Shown one piece after another: positions 21,278-34,891 of a stretch of DNA of 64,000 nt; the first letter of the stretch is position 1, and every line of letters begins with the position of its first letter. A program made the translations under genes and the position numbers. Under the pieces are notes generated by a model. It was given only the letters and a program-made list of their open reading frames with translations. It was not told the DNA's origin and ran no database searches. The stretch is from Perkinsus marinus ATCC 50983 (taxonomy: Eukaryota > Perkinsozoa > Perkinsida > Perkinsidae): positions 157,767-221,766 of the forward strand of contig NW_003213889.1 in the NCBI RefSeq assembly GCF_000006405.1, given 5' to 3'.

Positions 21278-22066
21278 ATGCAAAGCTGGGATGAAGTTTT
21301 ATCCTTCCTTTATGTGGTCTCGAGTTGGGCTTATATCATTCATCGGGTCAATGTTATGTATAGGTCTATTACTTGCTGAGGGCTACTGTCTTTCACACTG
21401 TTCTATCTCGATATGATTTCACTCTTCTAAGATTAGTACGCCATGAAAGCCCCCCGCTGTTCGTGGGCATATATTCTGTGTCAGTGCCTTTAATAGCCAC
21501 CCTTGCCTGAACTACATATTGTGGCTCAGTCGCGCGCGTTGTCCTCAGGGGCAGTAGGGATTGCCCCGCTGGCCAGGTGACTGCTAATTGACTTTCCATG
21601 ATCGCTCCTACTGTGACATTCGACTACCGTTTGTTCGTTTTCCGATGGCAGCGACTCTGCTGGTTTCATAGTCAGTCTGAGCCACGAGCCCTTCGTAACT
21701 TAACCGTCTTCGGTTCGTTTCATTCATCTGTTCACTGCGCAGCATCCAGTGTCTGCAGTTCTCGAGGCAGGTGAGTTCTCCGATCACAACTTGGTCTACG
21801 AGACCATGCGACACCTCATGCAAGACGTGCTCACTGGCTCAAGTGGCCGGCCAAACCACTACACTTTATCGCAGACGGGCTCAATAATGGTGGAAAGGAA
21901 GGTAGGTTGACACATCCAAGTCGGCTACACTATCTGTTAGGGTGAGTGAGTGATGTTTTTGACTGAAACCCTTCACTAGGTTCGCACTGTTTGGTCCGCC
22001 AATTATCGACCTAGATGGCCTTTCAAAGATGCGAATGTCGATGACAGCGGTGATGAAATACTCTAG
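21278..22066 (+). CDS. Unknown conserved-looking protein of about 150 residues
   Basis: Exon 1 21278-21313 (MQSWDEVLSFLY), exon 2 from 21364 (VYYLLRATVFHTVLSRYDF, RLVRHESPPLFVGIYS), a piece ending 21691 (AGFIVSLSHEPF), exon 21743-21901 (HPVSAVLEAGEFSDHNLVYE ... RPNHYTLSQTGSIMVERK) and exon 21980-22066 (VRTVWSANYRPRWPF ... stop). Most junctions are phase 0 with introns near 50 nt. The link between 21477 and about 21650 is unresolved. The steady, non-repetitive sequence suggests a conserved protein, but I do not recognise it. It begins 37 bp after the previous stop. Confidence 0.55.
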
Positions 22067-22563
22067 AGGCTTCATGAGAAGCACATCCATGCAGTGAAAG
22101 ATACCAAGTTGGTTCACACTAACAATTAGTGTGAATCGATGCACAGGTGTGGCAAACTTTTGTGAGTAAATAACCTTCAGAGATACGACAGGCTGTCGTA
22201 TTCCACAAGTATATTACACGTTTGTCGCACAGACGTGTACGGCTTGGAAAACGGCTGTTTTTGTGAGGGCAGAGGGACTCTGTATTCTTTCATCACTGTG
22301 CACAGTTTCCTTGACAAATCTCCACAACTGTTGAACACAACCTTTATTCGATAGTTGATCTACGATCTGGTCGTATACTCAGCATCATATTGTCCTCGGA
22401 AATAAATACGACTGTGCTGATGAGTGCCAGCAAAGTGGCCAAAATATGTCGAGTACAGAAGAGAATAATGAGAACAGAACTGGCTGCATGAACCAGGGCT
22501 GTTCAGTAGATGAAATACAAAAAGATCACATGTGGATATCGAGTCTCCACATCGAGATCGTAA

Positions 22564-22986
22564 TCATCTAAAGGGGCAGTTGCTCGCCCTCAGCGTGAAC
22601 ACTTTGCCGTTTTTCTTCGGCTGAATGGTAATGCTGTCAGCCCTATTGTCATACGAAATATGCCTCCAGTTCTCAACAGCCCAATTTTGTGACTGCGCGG
22701 CATGAACGAACCGCATGAAATCAATTTTGGGCGCAACGAATCTTTCATGGTCCTTTTCGAACTCCTCGTAAGGGACGCCATATACGATAGGTCTGCCGTA
22801 CTGAAGAACGCTAAAGGTATCCCTGAACCATCTGGGTGACCGAGGGAAGCGGAGAGCGAACTCGTGTCCAGAATGACTCGCTTTCTCGGAGCAATAATAC
22901 TCACTGGGCGGGAAGTAGGTTCTATAACACCAGACCACGTTGAGGAGGGCAACGGAGACCACCAGACGAGAGATAGTTGGGTTCAT
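22564..22986 (-). CDS. Small secreted or membrane-tethered protein
   Basis: ATG 22986, 140 residues, single exon. The N-terminus (MNPTISRLVVSVALLNVVWC) is a signal peptide or anchor. The rest is rich in aromatic and basic residues (CYRTYFPPSEYYCSEKA, FRFPRSPRWFRDTF-like, DNRADSITIQPKK) with three cysteines outside the leader. No family was recognised. Confidence 0.5.
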   Translation of the reverse strand: MNPTISRLVVSVALLNVVWCYRTYFPPSEYYCSEKASHSGHEFALRFPRSPRWFRDTFSVLQYGRPIVYGVPYEEFEKDHERFVAPKIDFMRFVHAAQSQNWAVENWRHISYDNRADSITIQPKKNGKVFTLRASNCPFR

Positions 22987-23240
22987 AGTGAAGTATCACT
23001 GAAACAAATCCTTGGAGATGTACAGACACAGTTGTGTGTTGTGCAACTCGACACTAGTAGCCGATGACAGCCGTAGACACTAAGCTACCAGAAAATCGAT
23101 CAATTCACGTGGGCAGGCCAATTTGGACACAACCATAACGTGGTTACCATGGGCGTCACCTTCACGCACAAATCACAGCGACCTGACGATGTGGCCATCC
23201 TTCCCAGATGACTCAGCGAAAGGAAATTGATTCGAGACAG

Positions 23241-23307
23241 AAATAGCTGATGCAGCATCCGTGACGCTAATATCAGATAACCATGTCATTTATGGATGTA
23301 AAAAAGC
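23241..23307. repeat. Left copy of a gap-flanking duplication
   Basis: 'AAATAGCTGATGC...CTAATATCAGATAACCATG...TATGGATGTAAAAAAGC' recurs right after the gap at 23698. This copy has about 14 extra bases (CAGCATCCGTGACG). Confidence 0.8.
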
Positions 23308-23598
23308 TTACATAGAGAGCATGACGAGACATTATCTCTGAGACAATGATGTACACGATACTCGTGACACGATGCAGGGAAGCTAGCGAAACGGGAAATC
23401 TACGTCCCGAACACGTAGGGTCGCAGATCAGTGTAACGTCACGTCACCGATTGCGAGTTGATTTGAGCTCTCAGTCACCATTGGTAAACAGCTCAACATT
23501 TGGCGCTAGATTATGTACTGGGGCTATAATCTTTAGCAACGGTCTTGAAATGCTCGAAGTCACATCAACCCTCACGAAAGTCAGTGAAACAAAGCTAA

Positions 23599-23698
23599 NN
23601 NNNNNNNNNNNNNNNNNNNNNNNNNNNNNNNNNNNNNNNNNNNNNNNNNNNNNNNNNNNNNNNNNNNNNNNNNNNNNNNNNNNNNNNNNNNNNNNNNN
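23599..23698. other. Assembly gap (100 N)
   Basis: Exactly 100 N, flanked by duplicated sequence. Confidence 0.99.
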
Positions 23699-23752
23699 AA
23701 TAGCTGATGCTAATATCAGATAACCATGCCACCTATGGATGTAAAAAAGCAA
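23698..23752. repeat. Right copy of the gap-flanking duplication
   Basis: Starts at the first base after the N run and matches 23242-23307 except for a 14-nt deletion and a few substitutions. It may reflect allelic haplotypes laid end to end, or a true tandem repeat. Confidence 0.8.
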
Positions 23753-24174
23753 ACGTCGATAGACAAGACCGCAAGGATCAGTAGATGGGGAGGAGCTGTG
23801 TACACTCTGGAGTGTTGCATGTACGCGTACACTTGTTTTTTGTTATACCCTAACACACAGATAAGAGAGATCGGGTGACATGATAATACGCTCACGAATG
23901 AGTGCATGCTGTTACGTCGGACGTCCGTCCCCGTATCATTTACGTCATGGCCTATCATCTCATGTCTTACGACTCGTAGGACAAGCTTACGCGCATTCAT
24001 ACTGACTGGGCTGCGCTCACATCATCATTTGGCTTCTGAAGCGCACACACTCTACGCTAGTGGATGCTTCGTGCGGGTCGTCTCACGTGACCCGCGAAAT
24101 TTCTTGCACAACAATAAACATCACTAAGAAACGTTTATTCGACTAAGAGACCAGAAAATATCCGAGAACTGCCA

Positions 24175-25621
<1,447 letters not shown>

Positions 25622-25921
25622 CTACAAATAGCTGTAGGTTAAACTGATATCGAAGAAGCACGTGTAGTGAGTGGACCACCTAATGATATCACGAGGAAAT
25701 CTGATCAGTGAAATGACATCAAAAAACGATTCAACGAGGGGCGCGAGAAACGCGGCTAGATATTACGGTGTATGATACTGTCGCAGCGCGAACGTCGCTA
25801 TGTATACCTTCCACTGGAGGGCTGCAAAAGTACATGGCCACTTGAACTCCCAAAGTCCAGATTTTCGGAACTATAACACAATTCATTTCTGCAGAAATTG
25901 TTATAATGCTGGCGCCCGTCT

Positions 25922-26476
25922 TCACTTCTTAACGCCAAATTTATCAGTCAGCATTTGAGCAGTGCTCTTATCAGTTGTTGCAAATGCATTGACGAAGCCA
26001 TTCTGCATCAGAGCATTAGTGACCATACCTAAGCGAAATCCCAAAGTAGTGTTTGACAACTACCAAGTATTCCTCCCACTACCAGCTCGCACTCCCTTCT
26101 TACAGTACACCAGGATGGGCCGAGTCTTGTCAGCACCAAGCTCCTCTATTCTCTCCCCTATGAGTTGAGTTGGGATATTGATCGCTTCGGGATGATGCCC
26201 TACATCATGATCACAAGCCTGTGGAGCACACGAGCCACTCCACCACATACCTTCGCTGAACTCCATCTCGGATGTCACATCGAGTACCAGCAAGTCCGGC
26301 TGTGCTATGGCCTTTTCCAACGGTAGAGCTGGTCTTTGCTGAGCACCTGATGACGACCCCTCCAGCACCTTTTCTCGAGATGTATGCCTACCTGTCGCGA
26401 AGGCACGGACAGGGCAAGCACGTGCAGCTGCAAAGAGAATGCGGACTCCTGTTTGGCGGTAGATTGACGAGAGCAT
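25922..26476 (-). CDS. Mitochondrial rhodanese-domain protein
   Basis: Exons 26476-26251, 26199-26083 and 26028-25922 (149 residues). An Arg/Ala-rich start (MLSSIYRQTGVRILFAAARA) is a mitochondrial presequence. A single rhodanese domain follows: LLVLDVTSEMEFSEG, then GHHPEAINIP, ILVYCKKGVRAG with the active Cys in the C-K-K-G-V-R loop, and ALMQNGFVNAF. Such proteins transfer sulfane sulfur or act as persulfide carriers. The first intron lies between the Glu-Gly and the family's 'GH.PGAINIP' motif. The frame is open upstream to 26590, but the presequence decides the start. Confidence 0.9.
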
Positions 26477-27277
26477 ACAGAGTGCGACAACGAAGAAAAA
26501 ATTGATGACTTTCAATGTGTGAATCGCCAACAAAAGTGTCTCCTTCCCTGCAGAGAGTTCCCTTAGGGATCTTATACCATCGAACTTCACACGCTTCCAC
26601 CTAGTTTACATTGCCCGTCACAGGGGCATCCATCTCCACGGCTTGGATGTTCCACATTGGACATACGTATTCCATGCATGTAGACCGGCTTTCTATTGCC
26701 TTGCAATTTACTATCTACTGCCCTTAGACGAGGCTAGCTCCTCGTAATCACCCCTAGACGCTCCAAACCTTGGGATCCAAAGGCTGTTAGCACTATGGAC
26801 ATGCCAGACCATGAGCGTTGACTGTCCTCAAAGGGCGTTATATGTTATCATCCTCCTGGCGCTAATGAGGCGCAATTTGAGGCGCTGTATCAGCACCTTA
26901 GAATGGACTTGGAGGATTCAGTGGTTCTCCATGAAGTCCTATAAAGGAGATTCGCATGCAATATGCTTAGCCTATCACATAAGCTATCTTCTAGCCACTG
27001 ATTACCCTACAATCAGCGGCTACCTCCCTTACTAAATACCGCTCCGATGATGACGATGAGCGACCCTCATAATAAGACTAACAACAACACTCATATAAGG
27101 CAACTGGCGTTATTGTTGTTGTAATGATAATGATGACTACTTGCAATTATGCAATGATAATATGTAGAATGGTGACAATGAAAAGGTAGTCTCCGGAAAG
27201 ACCCGATCCTCAATAGTATTCGTCCCCAGGCTCAGCAGAGAGGAGCTTATGAGACTACTCAGGCGCCGCGTCGCTAC
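26477..27277. other. Mostly non-coding; one possible + exon
   Basis: A + frame at 26831-26944 reads KGVICYHPPGANEAQFEALY and HLRMDLEDSVVLHEVL to a stop. That looks like protein and follows a possible TCAAAG acceptor, but I found no partner exon. It could be a gene relic. The remainder holds AAC/AAT-rich tracts near 27060-27130. Confidence 0.3.
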
Positions 27278-30200
27278 TTAGGAGAACAATAGCTCAAACA
27301 AGGAGGTCTTCTCTTCACCCAACCGTTGGGCCGCCATCCATGCTCCTAGACGCTCGTTGGGGACCTGTACACCACCACAATGAGCAGTATTGGCACTCCC
27401 CAGTGTCTTGCCTCTTACCACTGTCTCCGGTAGTTTCATATAGTAATCAAAGAACTTATTCTCATCGAATAAGCGCTCATCTGGTGGCGAGGTAAGAATC
27501 TCCAAACAGCCTCCGAATCCGGAAGTCATCAGAGCATGCTCATGATACCATAGTAGTGCTAATGCACAAGTGAACACATGAGCCTCACCAAGGAGCAAGA
27601 ACCCATCCCTGAGCGGAAACTATAGTAATCATCAATACCGGACTAACATTAGAGTTTCACCCGTGATATGAGAAACGCTACTGGAAAACCTATTTCACGA
27701 CTACTCCATACCGCGAATATCGCGTTTTCCACACCACTTCACGTAAAACGAATGAGACTCCATAGAAATGCTTACCACATACGACAGACCGCATGAAACG
27801 GCATACATCGGGTGAAGACACTGGTTAGCCAGGGAAGGAAGTACACCTCTGGGGTTAGCTGCAATATCGAAAAATGCTTCTCGAGGAAAGGCGCCCTCTC
27901 CCGCAGTAGAACCTACGACCAACAACGTCGTATGCATACACGATCCGGGGACCCCAAGGTACTTCAAGAAAATCAAATCGCATTTTCATATTCCTTCGCT
28001 TCACCATGTATACGTCGAGGAAGTAATATTGATGCATTAAATTTGCCAGAGTACAGAAAACTTGTCCGACTGGATGAGGTCCGACATTGACCAACACGGT
28101 GGCGCACAGCGATATCATGCCAGGAACGTAGCCTGACAAAACTCTCACCAATCAAACACATATACTTCCCTCCTTACCAACATCCGATCTATACACAATG
28201 AACGCCTTGATGAGATCCGACAATAATATCAGCAGCCCTTTCCGTATCATCGCATCCTGGAAAAAAATCGGAAAAAAGTTCGAAAAAAACCCCGCAGTTT
28301 ACCTCTCCAGACGTGTCCGCTCTCCCTCCACCTATCCATGCATTCTCCCACGGCTCACTCCATGTTCTCTTTGTACTCAACTTTTTACTTATGGCCAGCT
28401 TTCGGCATCTTTCACAGATCACAGTCGAGTCCCCAAATCTAGAATGTGATCCAACAGAAGTCGCCGCGTCTGTCTGTGGATGGACTGTTGATGGTCCGCC
28501 TATGGAATCCGATGGTGCCCTTGAGCGTATAGTATTGGGAGTAGCCAGCCCATGAGCAGGACTCGGTATCGCCTCCACAGCAACACCGCATTCGTCACAC
28601 CCTCGACTAGGCCTCCCCCCATGCCCATCAAGATCTTCATCACTATCACACTCACAATATCGGATCCTATCCTCCTCCTCATCGTCATCAGAGCCACTTG
28701 ACTTCGATCGCATCATGCGTTGGTCGTCCATAATACTCTCATGGGCCCTCATCCGTCTATAGCCGTTCTCTGTAGCAACATCCAGAAAGCCTTCGAGCTG
28801 CTCTCGTGTCGCAAAGGTATGCAACCACTGCACAACTTTCCCTATAAACGCCTGTGCCAAATCCGACTCCAAATCGTTCTTGAATCTAGCCAGGTAAGTA
28901 CGCTGCGATTGGCTCCACGAATTTCTTCGCTCCGCCCTATGAACTTTTCGCGTCAACGTGGAAAATGTATCCGATGTAATTCTCAGATTGTTTCCTATCG
29001 CAATCGGCCATATTTTACACCGCAATGCCGGAGGCAAACCTACGAGAAAGCAACATCGAAAAAGGAAATAGCCGGAGACGACTCTAACCTTCAAGCCATA
29101 GATTCACCAGTGTTGGCGTCCTTGCCGTTTCCAGTCTCTGGCCCCTGTCGAGGGCGAATCCTCCAGAATAAAACATTTGGAATGTGAGAGCCTCATTGGG
29201 CTGCCGATCGCTGACTATTATCCTATGCGTAGCGTTTTCCAACATACGCAGGCCTCTACTACGGAACCCCTCGGGGTTTCTACTCTGAGTTCCGGACCCA
29301 GCCTGGGCACCTAGTAGGACCGACAATACGGTTACTCCCTTGCTGAGAATTAATGTTGCTTATGATACCGTAAAATGCCCAATTCACACTCATCAATACC
29401 CATTTTCTACATTGCAAACCAAATAGTTATGCGCATCTAGATTTTCAAGATGGCTTTCTTCAATCTAAGAGTACGACTACAGACTACAGAACGCTTCTAA
29501 AACGTTGGCGATCGATCCACATTGTCATTATGTTGAAATTACTCGAAGTTGTAAGCCCCCCCTCTCTTCGCACACTACCAGTAGTCCAATGCTTCGCCCA
29601 GTTAGGTAGGATCTCCTCCTTCCATCTTCTCAAACGCTTAGCCCCTGCACGCTGCATCTCTAGGGCCTCCTTAACAGGGTCAGCGCTAGCCCGTATCTTA
29701 GCTTCTCTCTCCGATAACACATAATGGAAAAACCTCAACCACATACGCATGTCTACACCAGGCGGTGCCTGACGGAAAAAAACTCCACTCTTTGATCTAC
29801 CTCCGCCAGGCTACTTGCAGATCTAAAGACCTTTTCTCAGTGATTATAGAAAAGCAGCGATCTTCCACCGTCTCGGGCACCCACTGTTTCCGAAACACAC
29901 TAGACCCCGACGTGCCCACACATAGTCCCGTCACTTCATCCAGCCGTATGTTGCGCAGACTGTGGGTTGCCGAAACTCCAGTAGTAGCTAGATCGCCAGC
30001 GCCTGAGGTTGCGTGCCCTTCAACCACTACGAGCTGAACTTCCTCTACCTGCTATTGGCATAGCCTTGCCAGATACCATCAGTTCGCTAGTAGCATCCGG
30101 ACTGCGGCCCCCGGTACCACCGTTGCTAACCTCAGAAGCAGGCGGGGCCGTAGCGGGCCGACCACCGGTAACAACTGCCCTGCCGCGTGGCACGGCAGCA

Positions 30201-31559
30201 TCATGGTTGAGCAACGAGCCTAGCCGACCACCACGAGACTCCGTAGGCTCCATCCAACATATTCTACTCTCATCCTGAAGGTGAGTTCCAACCAACTACA
30301 TGCAACGCGATGCACTACCTCTGATAAGAAGACGCGTCGTGGATGGGGTCGTCCTCTCCTGCCAAATTTCAAGAAGTTGTCGCCCTTTTTCATTCGATGA
30401 ATATCTTCTGCTGATGCTGCTACATTTTTCTCATCAGCTGAGTACTGAGGATTCTTAGCCAACCGCACATACCTACAATTGTGAACATTTTCCCCCTCAT
30501 TTTTCATCGACCCCAAGCCACATTAGTTCCTGTGGAGTAGTGTCTGGTCGGAATTCCTTAGCTACTATTCTATCATACCTGACATCATCACAGTCCCCCA
30601 CTATACGTGATCAGTAGCCTTACATTTGCCCAAGCTCCTCAGCCGTACACCCTGGGCTGACTTCGGGCATGGTATTGTTGATAAATTGGTCTCTAGTCAT
30701 TTTGTCCGTAACTAGAGGGTTATGGGCGTCCACGTTGAGCATAATGAGAGCATAAGCCAGGATCTGAATAACGACTAGCATCAGCATCATTGTCATAGTG
30801 AGATCGGTTCCTGTACATGAACTTGGTCTCGATTGAGGGAAGAGCAAGTAGCAGCATAGTAGGTAGAGAAACGTTCCAGTATACGATAGACCTGTTGGGC
30901 CTCTCCAGGCATGGCAAATCTAAGGGGAGAATTAATACATAACAGACAACATCCTGAGGACCCACCTGCACATGAACAACCGGAGAGCCTCATCCGCTGG
31001 CAGATCTCGGTAGTCGAACAGTTGGGCGAAGCGATTGAGGACCGCTATATTGAATTCATTATCTTTCCCCTGACACATCACCGCAAGTCGTTACACCCAC
31101 TATGGAATCGTAGTAGTAGTACCAAATATTCTCCTATGACGTGCTTATCCAGATTTTCTTGCTTAGCCAGGAACTCCGCGATTTCCGCAGGGTCGTCGTC
31201 TAGAACCCCAGCTGATACCAAGTATTTTATACCATCTTTTGCTGAATTGTTGAATCGTAATACACCTGATCCCAATACGAGAGCAATGACCACATGGACT
31301 TGACCCCAATACTACAATTACCAGCATCAATTATCTTTCGCAATTCGAGATCTGCTTTGGACGTCGTTGCTGTTGGTGACTGTGACAGTGTCGACATTAC
31401 ACTTTTGATTCCCCCAGCCGCTCTATCCCCAAGATTCGATCCACTTATGACTGTGGCTACTCCCACTGATGAGCTCATCCCTATTGATGCGGCTACGGCC
31501 ATCAGAATGCTACAATTACTGTCAAAGCCGGTGACACAACAACGACGCCTTGGATTCAC
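27278..31559 (-). CDS. Sec7-PH-TBC fusion (Arf-GEF plus Rab-GAP-like)
   Basis: A chain of minus-strand exons gives, in order, a Sec7 domain (about 31390-30560: VLRFNNSAKDGIKYLV, GVLDDDPAEIAEFLAKQ, LDKHVIGEYL, FAMPGEAQQVYRILERF, AYALIMLNVDAHNPLV), a split PH domain (about 30420-29830: FLKFGRRGRPHPRRVFLSE|DESRICWMEP, then NIRLDEVTGLCVG, RCFSIITEKRSLDL) and a TBC domain (about 29600-27278: GLPPALRCKIWPIAIGNN, DLIKAFIVYRSDVGYVPGM, GEAHVFTCALALLWYHE). The catalytic Glu of Sec7 (PGEAQ) is kept. The TBC Gln finger position, normally YxQGM, reads YVPGM. A large acidic insert (SSGSDDDEEEDR) splits the TBC. The 5' start is unresolved; the exon at 31559 opens after an acceptor. Confidence 0.82.
27648..27770 (+). 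repeat. Dispersed repeat family 2, copy 1
   Basis: Contains TTTCACGACTACT...CCGCGAATATCGCGTTTT...CCACTTCACGT. It is the reverse complement of 31745-31880. It sits within an intron of the Sec7-PH-TBC gene. Confidence 0.75.
29487..29551 (+). repeat. Dispersed repeat family 3, copy 1 (intronic)
   Basis: 'ACGCTTCTAAAACGTTGGCGATCGATCCACATT...ATTACTCGAAGTTG' closely matches 50823-50883. It lies next to an exon of the Sec7-PH-TBC gene. Confidence 0.75.
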
Positions 31560-31744
31560 TTCTTTGCATCGCTCCGCCTACAACGCATTTTTTGTTTACC
31601 ATTATTCGATCTATGATGAGCTCGAAGTCGATCGATTCGAATGAGCGGAATAGGAAGTGCAGACTTTCTTGTACAGAGTTATATATCTCTGACGGAGAGG
31701 ATTATAGTGAGAGTCACAAGTGAAACGTTCATCGTCCATAACCA

Positions 31745-31880
31745 GTCAAATAATGGAGTGTCACCCGTTTCACGTGAAGTGGCGTAATACTCGGTGAAAA
31801 ACGCGATATTCGCGATATGCGGTAGTCGTGAAATATGTTTGTCACTAGTTTTTCCATATCACGTGCGAAACTCCAATGAA
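31745..31880 (-). repeat. Dispersed repeat family 2, copy 2 (inverted)
   Basis: Reverse complement of 27648-27770, with shared palindromic core GCGATATTCGCGATA and flanks matching GGAGTTTCRCACGTGATATG. Confidence 0.75.
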
Positions 31881-33458
31881 CATAACCCGCCGAGGGTTAA
31901 GTGAAGACTGCAACCTCTCACTCGCTCGAGTGTTGTGCCTAGTCCTTCCATTGCCCTCCTAGGAGTGGGGGAAAGATAGACAACCACTGCTCCATACCCG
32001 TACCGTCCATCCCCCTTCGGTATGACTATCTCTAATACATAACTTCAGCTCGAGCTTGTCCAAGTAAAGAGAAATGAGGGGCCTTTGAATCGGAGCTTTT
32101 CGAAGAAAGATGGTTCGGAAAGTTAATGGCGGGCAATCTTCCGTGATTCCGCCGGAAGGCTTCCCTATGAAGCGTTTCTTGGATTCGAGATAACTGATTT
32201 GGCATTTGAAAGAGCAAGATGGTTCCCTATTTTCCTTATAATGCCCGCTCGACCATATACCACACACATCCAACATAACGCACGAAAGTTTGACGTACAA
32301 CATCTATTAGTAAACTACTTACATACGGACGCTTGCTCACTGCGGATTTCCACCGCGAAATCGAATGAAGTTACGAATAACAGTTTTGCTGTCTTTCAAG
32401 ACCATCAGCCGTGACCAACAATGAAGCCATCGGAGCTCGGAGCCTCTACCACTCTTGAAGTGAGTTGCAAATGTTTCTTACTATATCGAAGCCGTCTAAG
32501 CCGGCCATAGTCTGCTGGTCTGCACATTTCCGTGCGATGCTCCTCTAACATCGTGGGCCTATTGATTACGGTTTGACAACTTTATTCAACTCGAAGCTTA
32601 TAAATGCGGTGACCAACATCTGTTAGCATCAAGGAGTGGCATGCAACAAATATCTCCCTCTAGAGAATATGCTGCTCCTGCTGAGAATAGCTCGTGGACC
32701 TCTCATGAAGTCCTTTCGGGTTTCTTCACTTCACAACATATTTCATCCATCTCATGTCCTTTCCTTCGCGCCTTCACCTTATCATACCGATAATGTACCT
32801 CTAAAGAGAGAATAAGAGGCTAACACAAATGATGAAGACTCACCCTGTATTGCAGTTCACTGAGCTTCTCAACTCCTTTGCTCACAGATCGCGATCACTA
32901 CTATAGCACAACGACATCGAGGCTTCGCTTATCGCGAATTCGCCTGAAAGTGATCCTAAATGCCAACATGACGAGAAACAGAATCACCTTTGGTAAACAA
33001 CTGAATTTTACATCGTCCCCTACCCCCCTCGTTCGCTAACCGTTTGCTCAGTCCTCGGAATAATCAAGTCTCGTTTTCAACGGTTGACGGTACAAGCCCC
33101 TCAGCGACGTCATCTAACGATGAACGCACATACTAATTTCACTTCTAACTATTTGTTGCTAATTTAAACACATTCATACCAACACAAATCGATGGGAGGT
33201 CTCGATCTACTGTCTACTTTGCGTGGCCCGCAGTGATAACAACAACGAGGGGATAAGCAAGAGGTTGCAAAGGCACCAGAGAGCAGCCACATGGCAGTCA
33301 ACTGTGCCTACTTCTCTTCTGCACACCAGAGACGAAATTTTTGATAAAAATAATCACGAAGCGAACCACACTCATTCATATAAAAAAACCTTGAGGTTTT
33401 CAGCGCACTAGCATTGCATTGGCAAATGTAATCAACTCGCATGACGAGATTTTCGTTT
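31881..33458. other. Gene-poor interval
   Basis: About 1.6 kb. A minus frame at 32303-31959 (114 codons) has poor composition. No splice-supported exon, RNA gene or long repeat was recognised. Upstream exons of the Sec7 gene could be hidden here. Confidence 0.35.
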
Positions 33459-34280
33459 TCACTCCAAAGCTCGAGCAACACGATTACGGACACGTTTAAA
33501 AGTCTTGGTCAGCCAGTCCAACGGAAGGCACTGGTGACTACCCCTTCGACCAGGATAAGCCCTTCGAGCGAGAACAAGATGTGGTGGAGGTGCATAGAAA
33601 TGCATTAGTTTCCCATGACGACGCATTGGGACGTAACGTACCGGTCCTTGCATGCGATCGTAATCATTCCAATAGATCGGTGTAGCAAGCGCACGTAACT
33701 GCGCCCGGTGATACTCCACAGTCCCGAACACGGGCTCGTTCTGACTGAGAGGAAATGACGATGAAAAGGGGTGAGGCTACAACGCGGCCAACTAGACTTA
33801 CTTGAGTCTTCTACTCCTTATCGCTTTCACGAATCTCACGTCAACTTCGTGATCATCGATATTCGTATTGATTGCTAAGCCGACAAGTTCGGGCTTTTTT
33901 CTCAACTTGCAGGCACCTCCAGTAGGTTGATCAGCAGATGCTGGTGACGACGATGTGGTATCCATCGAGGGCGGGGCCTCATGTCTCTTAGCCACTGGAG
34001 GCAACTGCCTCATTGGTGGGAGAAAAGTGCACGACGGAAAGTCATCCGATGAATCAGACGTATCATCATATAACGTCAACTTGGCTAGGTACTCCATGGG
34101 TGGCTCGGCAGTTGCAAGAGCGGGAGCTCTCGGGAATCTTGTCCCATCACAACAGATCAGCATAGAGCCATCGTTGTAGCCGAATGGAGCTCGACCAGCC
34201 CTAGGAGGGGGAGGTGGCGACAGAGGGTTTTGCAGCTCTTCAGCCGCGTTGGAATATGAGCTTGCATTTGCAGTGGTCAT
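33459..34280 (-). CDS. Pro/Ser-rich protein of unknown function
   Basis: Exons 34280-33802 and 33744-33459 join across a 57-nt intron (GTAAGT...TCTCAG) in phase 2 (254 residues). The first exon is disordered-looking: SPPPPPRAGRAPFGYNDG, DDTSDSSDDFPS and a Ser/Thr/Pro stretch. It ends with a more ordered part (LVGLAINTNIDDHEVDVRFV). Exon 2 is basic and aromatic (YWNDYDRMQGPVRYVPMRRH, LTKTFKRVRNRVARAL). No family was recognised. The start is taken at the first good ATG with AAAATG context. Confidence 0.6.
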
Positions 34281-34673
34281 TTTTGCACAAGTATTCCAAT
34301 CAACTGAATACTGGGAAAAGGCATTTGGCAACCGCCCAGTTCGACATTCGCGACAACACACGGCGACAACATACTCACACTAGTCGAGCTAATACGAACC
34401 ATACTGAATCACAACTATGACAGGATTAGGACCATCATAAACCCGTCGAAGGGTGATGATCACCTTCCTACCACGACCGTTCCAGGCTTACATACCCCAC
34501 AATTGCTACCGACATTGTCCGTTCGATAAAATTAATTTACCAAATCAGTTGCGGCAAGTCCTTGAATACCCTCATGGAGACCGATTGTCTGCAAAACCGC
34601 CTCAAATCGACCCGAATCCTGCGATCGTTGAAATCTCGCTCGCCGTTTAGAGGCGAGCGATGTCTACTCGGCA

Positions 34674-34891
34674 AATAGCGAATCGGGAGAGTAGAAGTGT
34701 TGATCGGGCGATGCATCTTCCTGGTTGATCTGGGAACTCGACATAGTCAAAGCTTGTGTGAATGAAGATATACGAATACAGATAGTTCATAGGCTTATCC
34801 ATGCGTTTCTTAATTGAGCGTTTCCGCAGGGTGAGCGAGATACAAGATACACTCAGCGAAGCGACGTGAATCGTCACCGAGAATCACCATA
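34674..34891 (-). repeat. 3' LTR of the retrotransposon
   Basis: 218 bp identical, base for base, to 41383-41600. In element orientation it starts TATGGTGATT and ends CGCTATT, so it lacks the usual TG...CA ends. Confidence 0.95.

Larger units (their letters stand above)
22987..24174. other. Gene-free interval with a gap and duplicated sequence
   Basis: About 1.2 kb with no exon supported on either strand. It contains the 100-N gap at 23599-23698 and a repeated block on both sides of it (see repeat entries). Confidence 0.5.

Noticed and set aside
21608-21823. Minus-strand frame MHEVSHGLVDQVV.
   Set aside because: The + strand carries the spliced exon 21743-21901 in agreement with neighbouring + exons; the minus frame is its complement.
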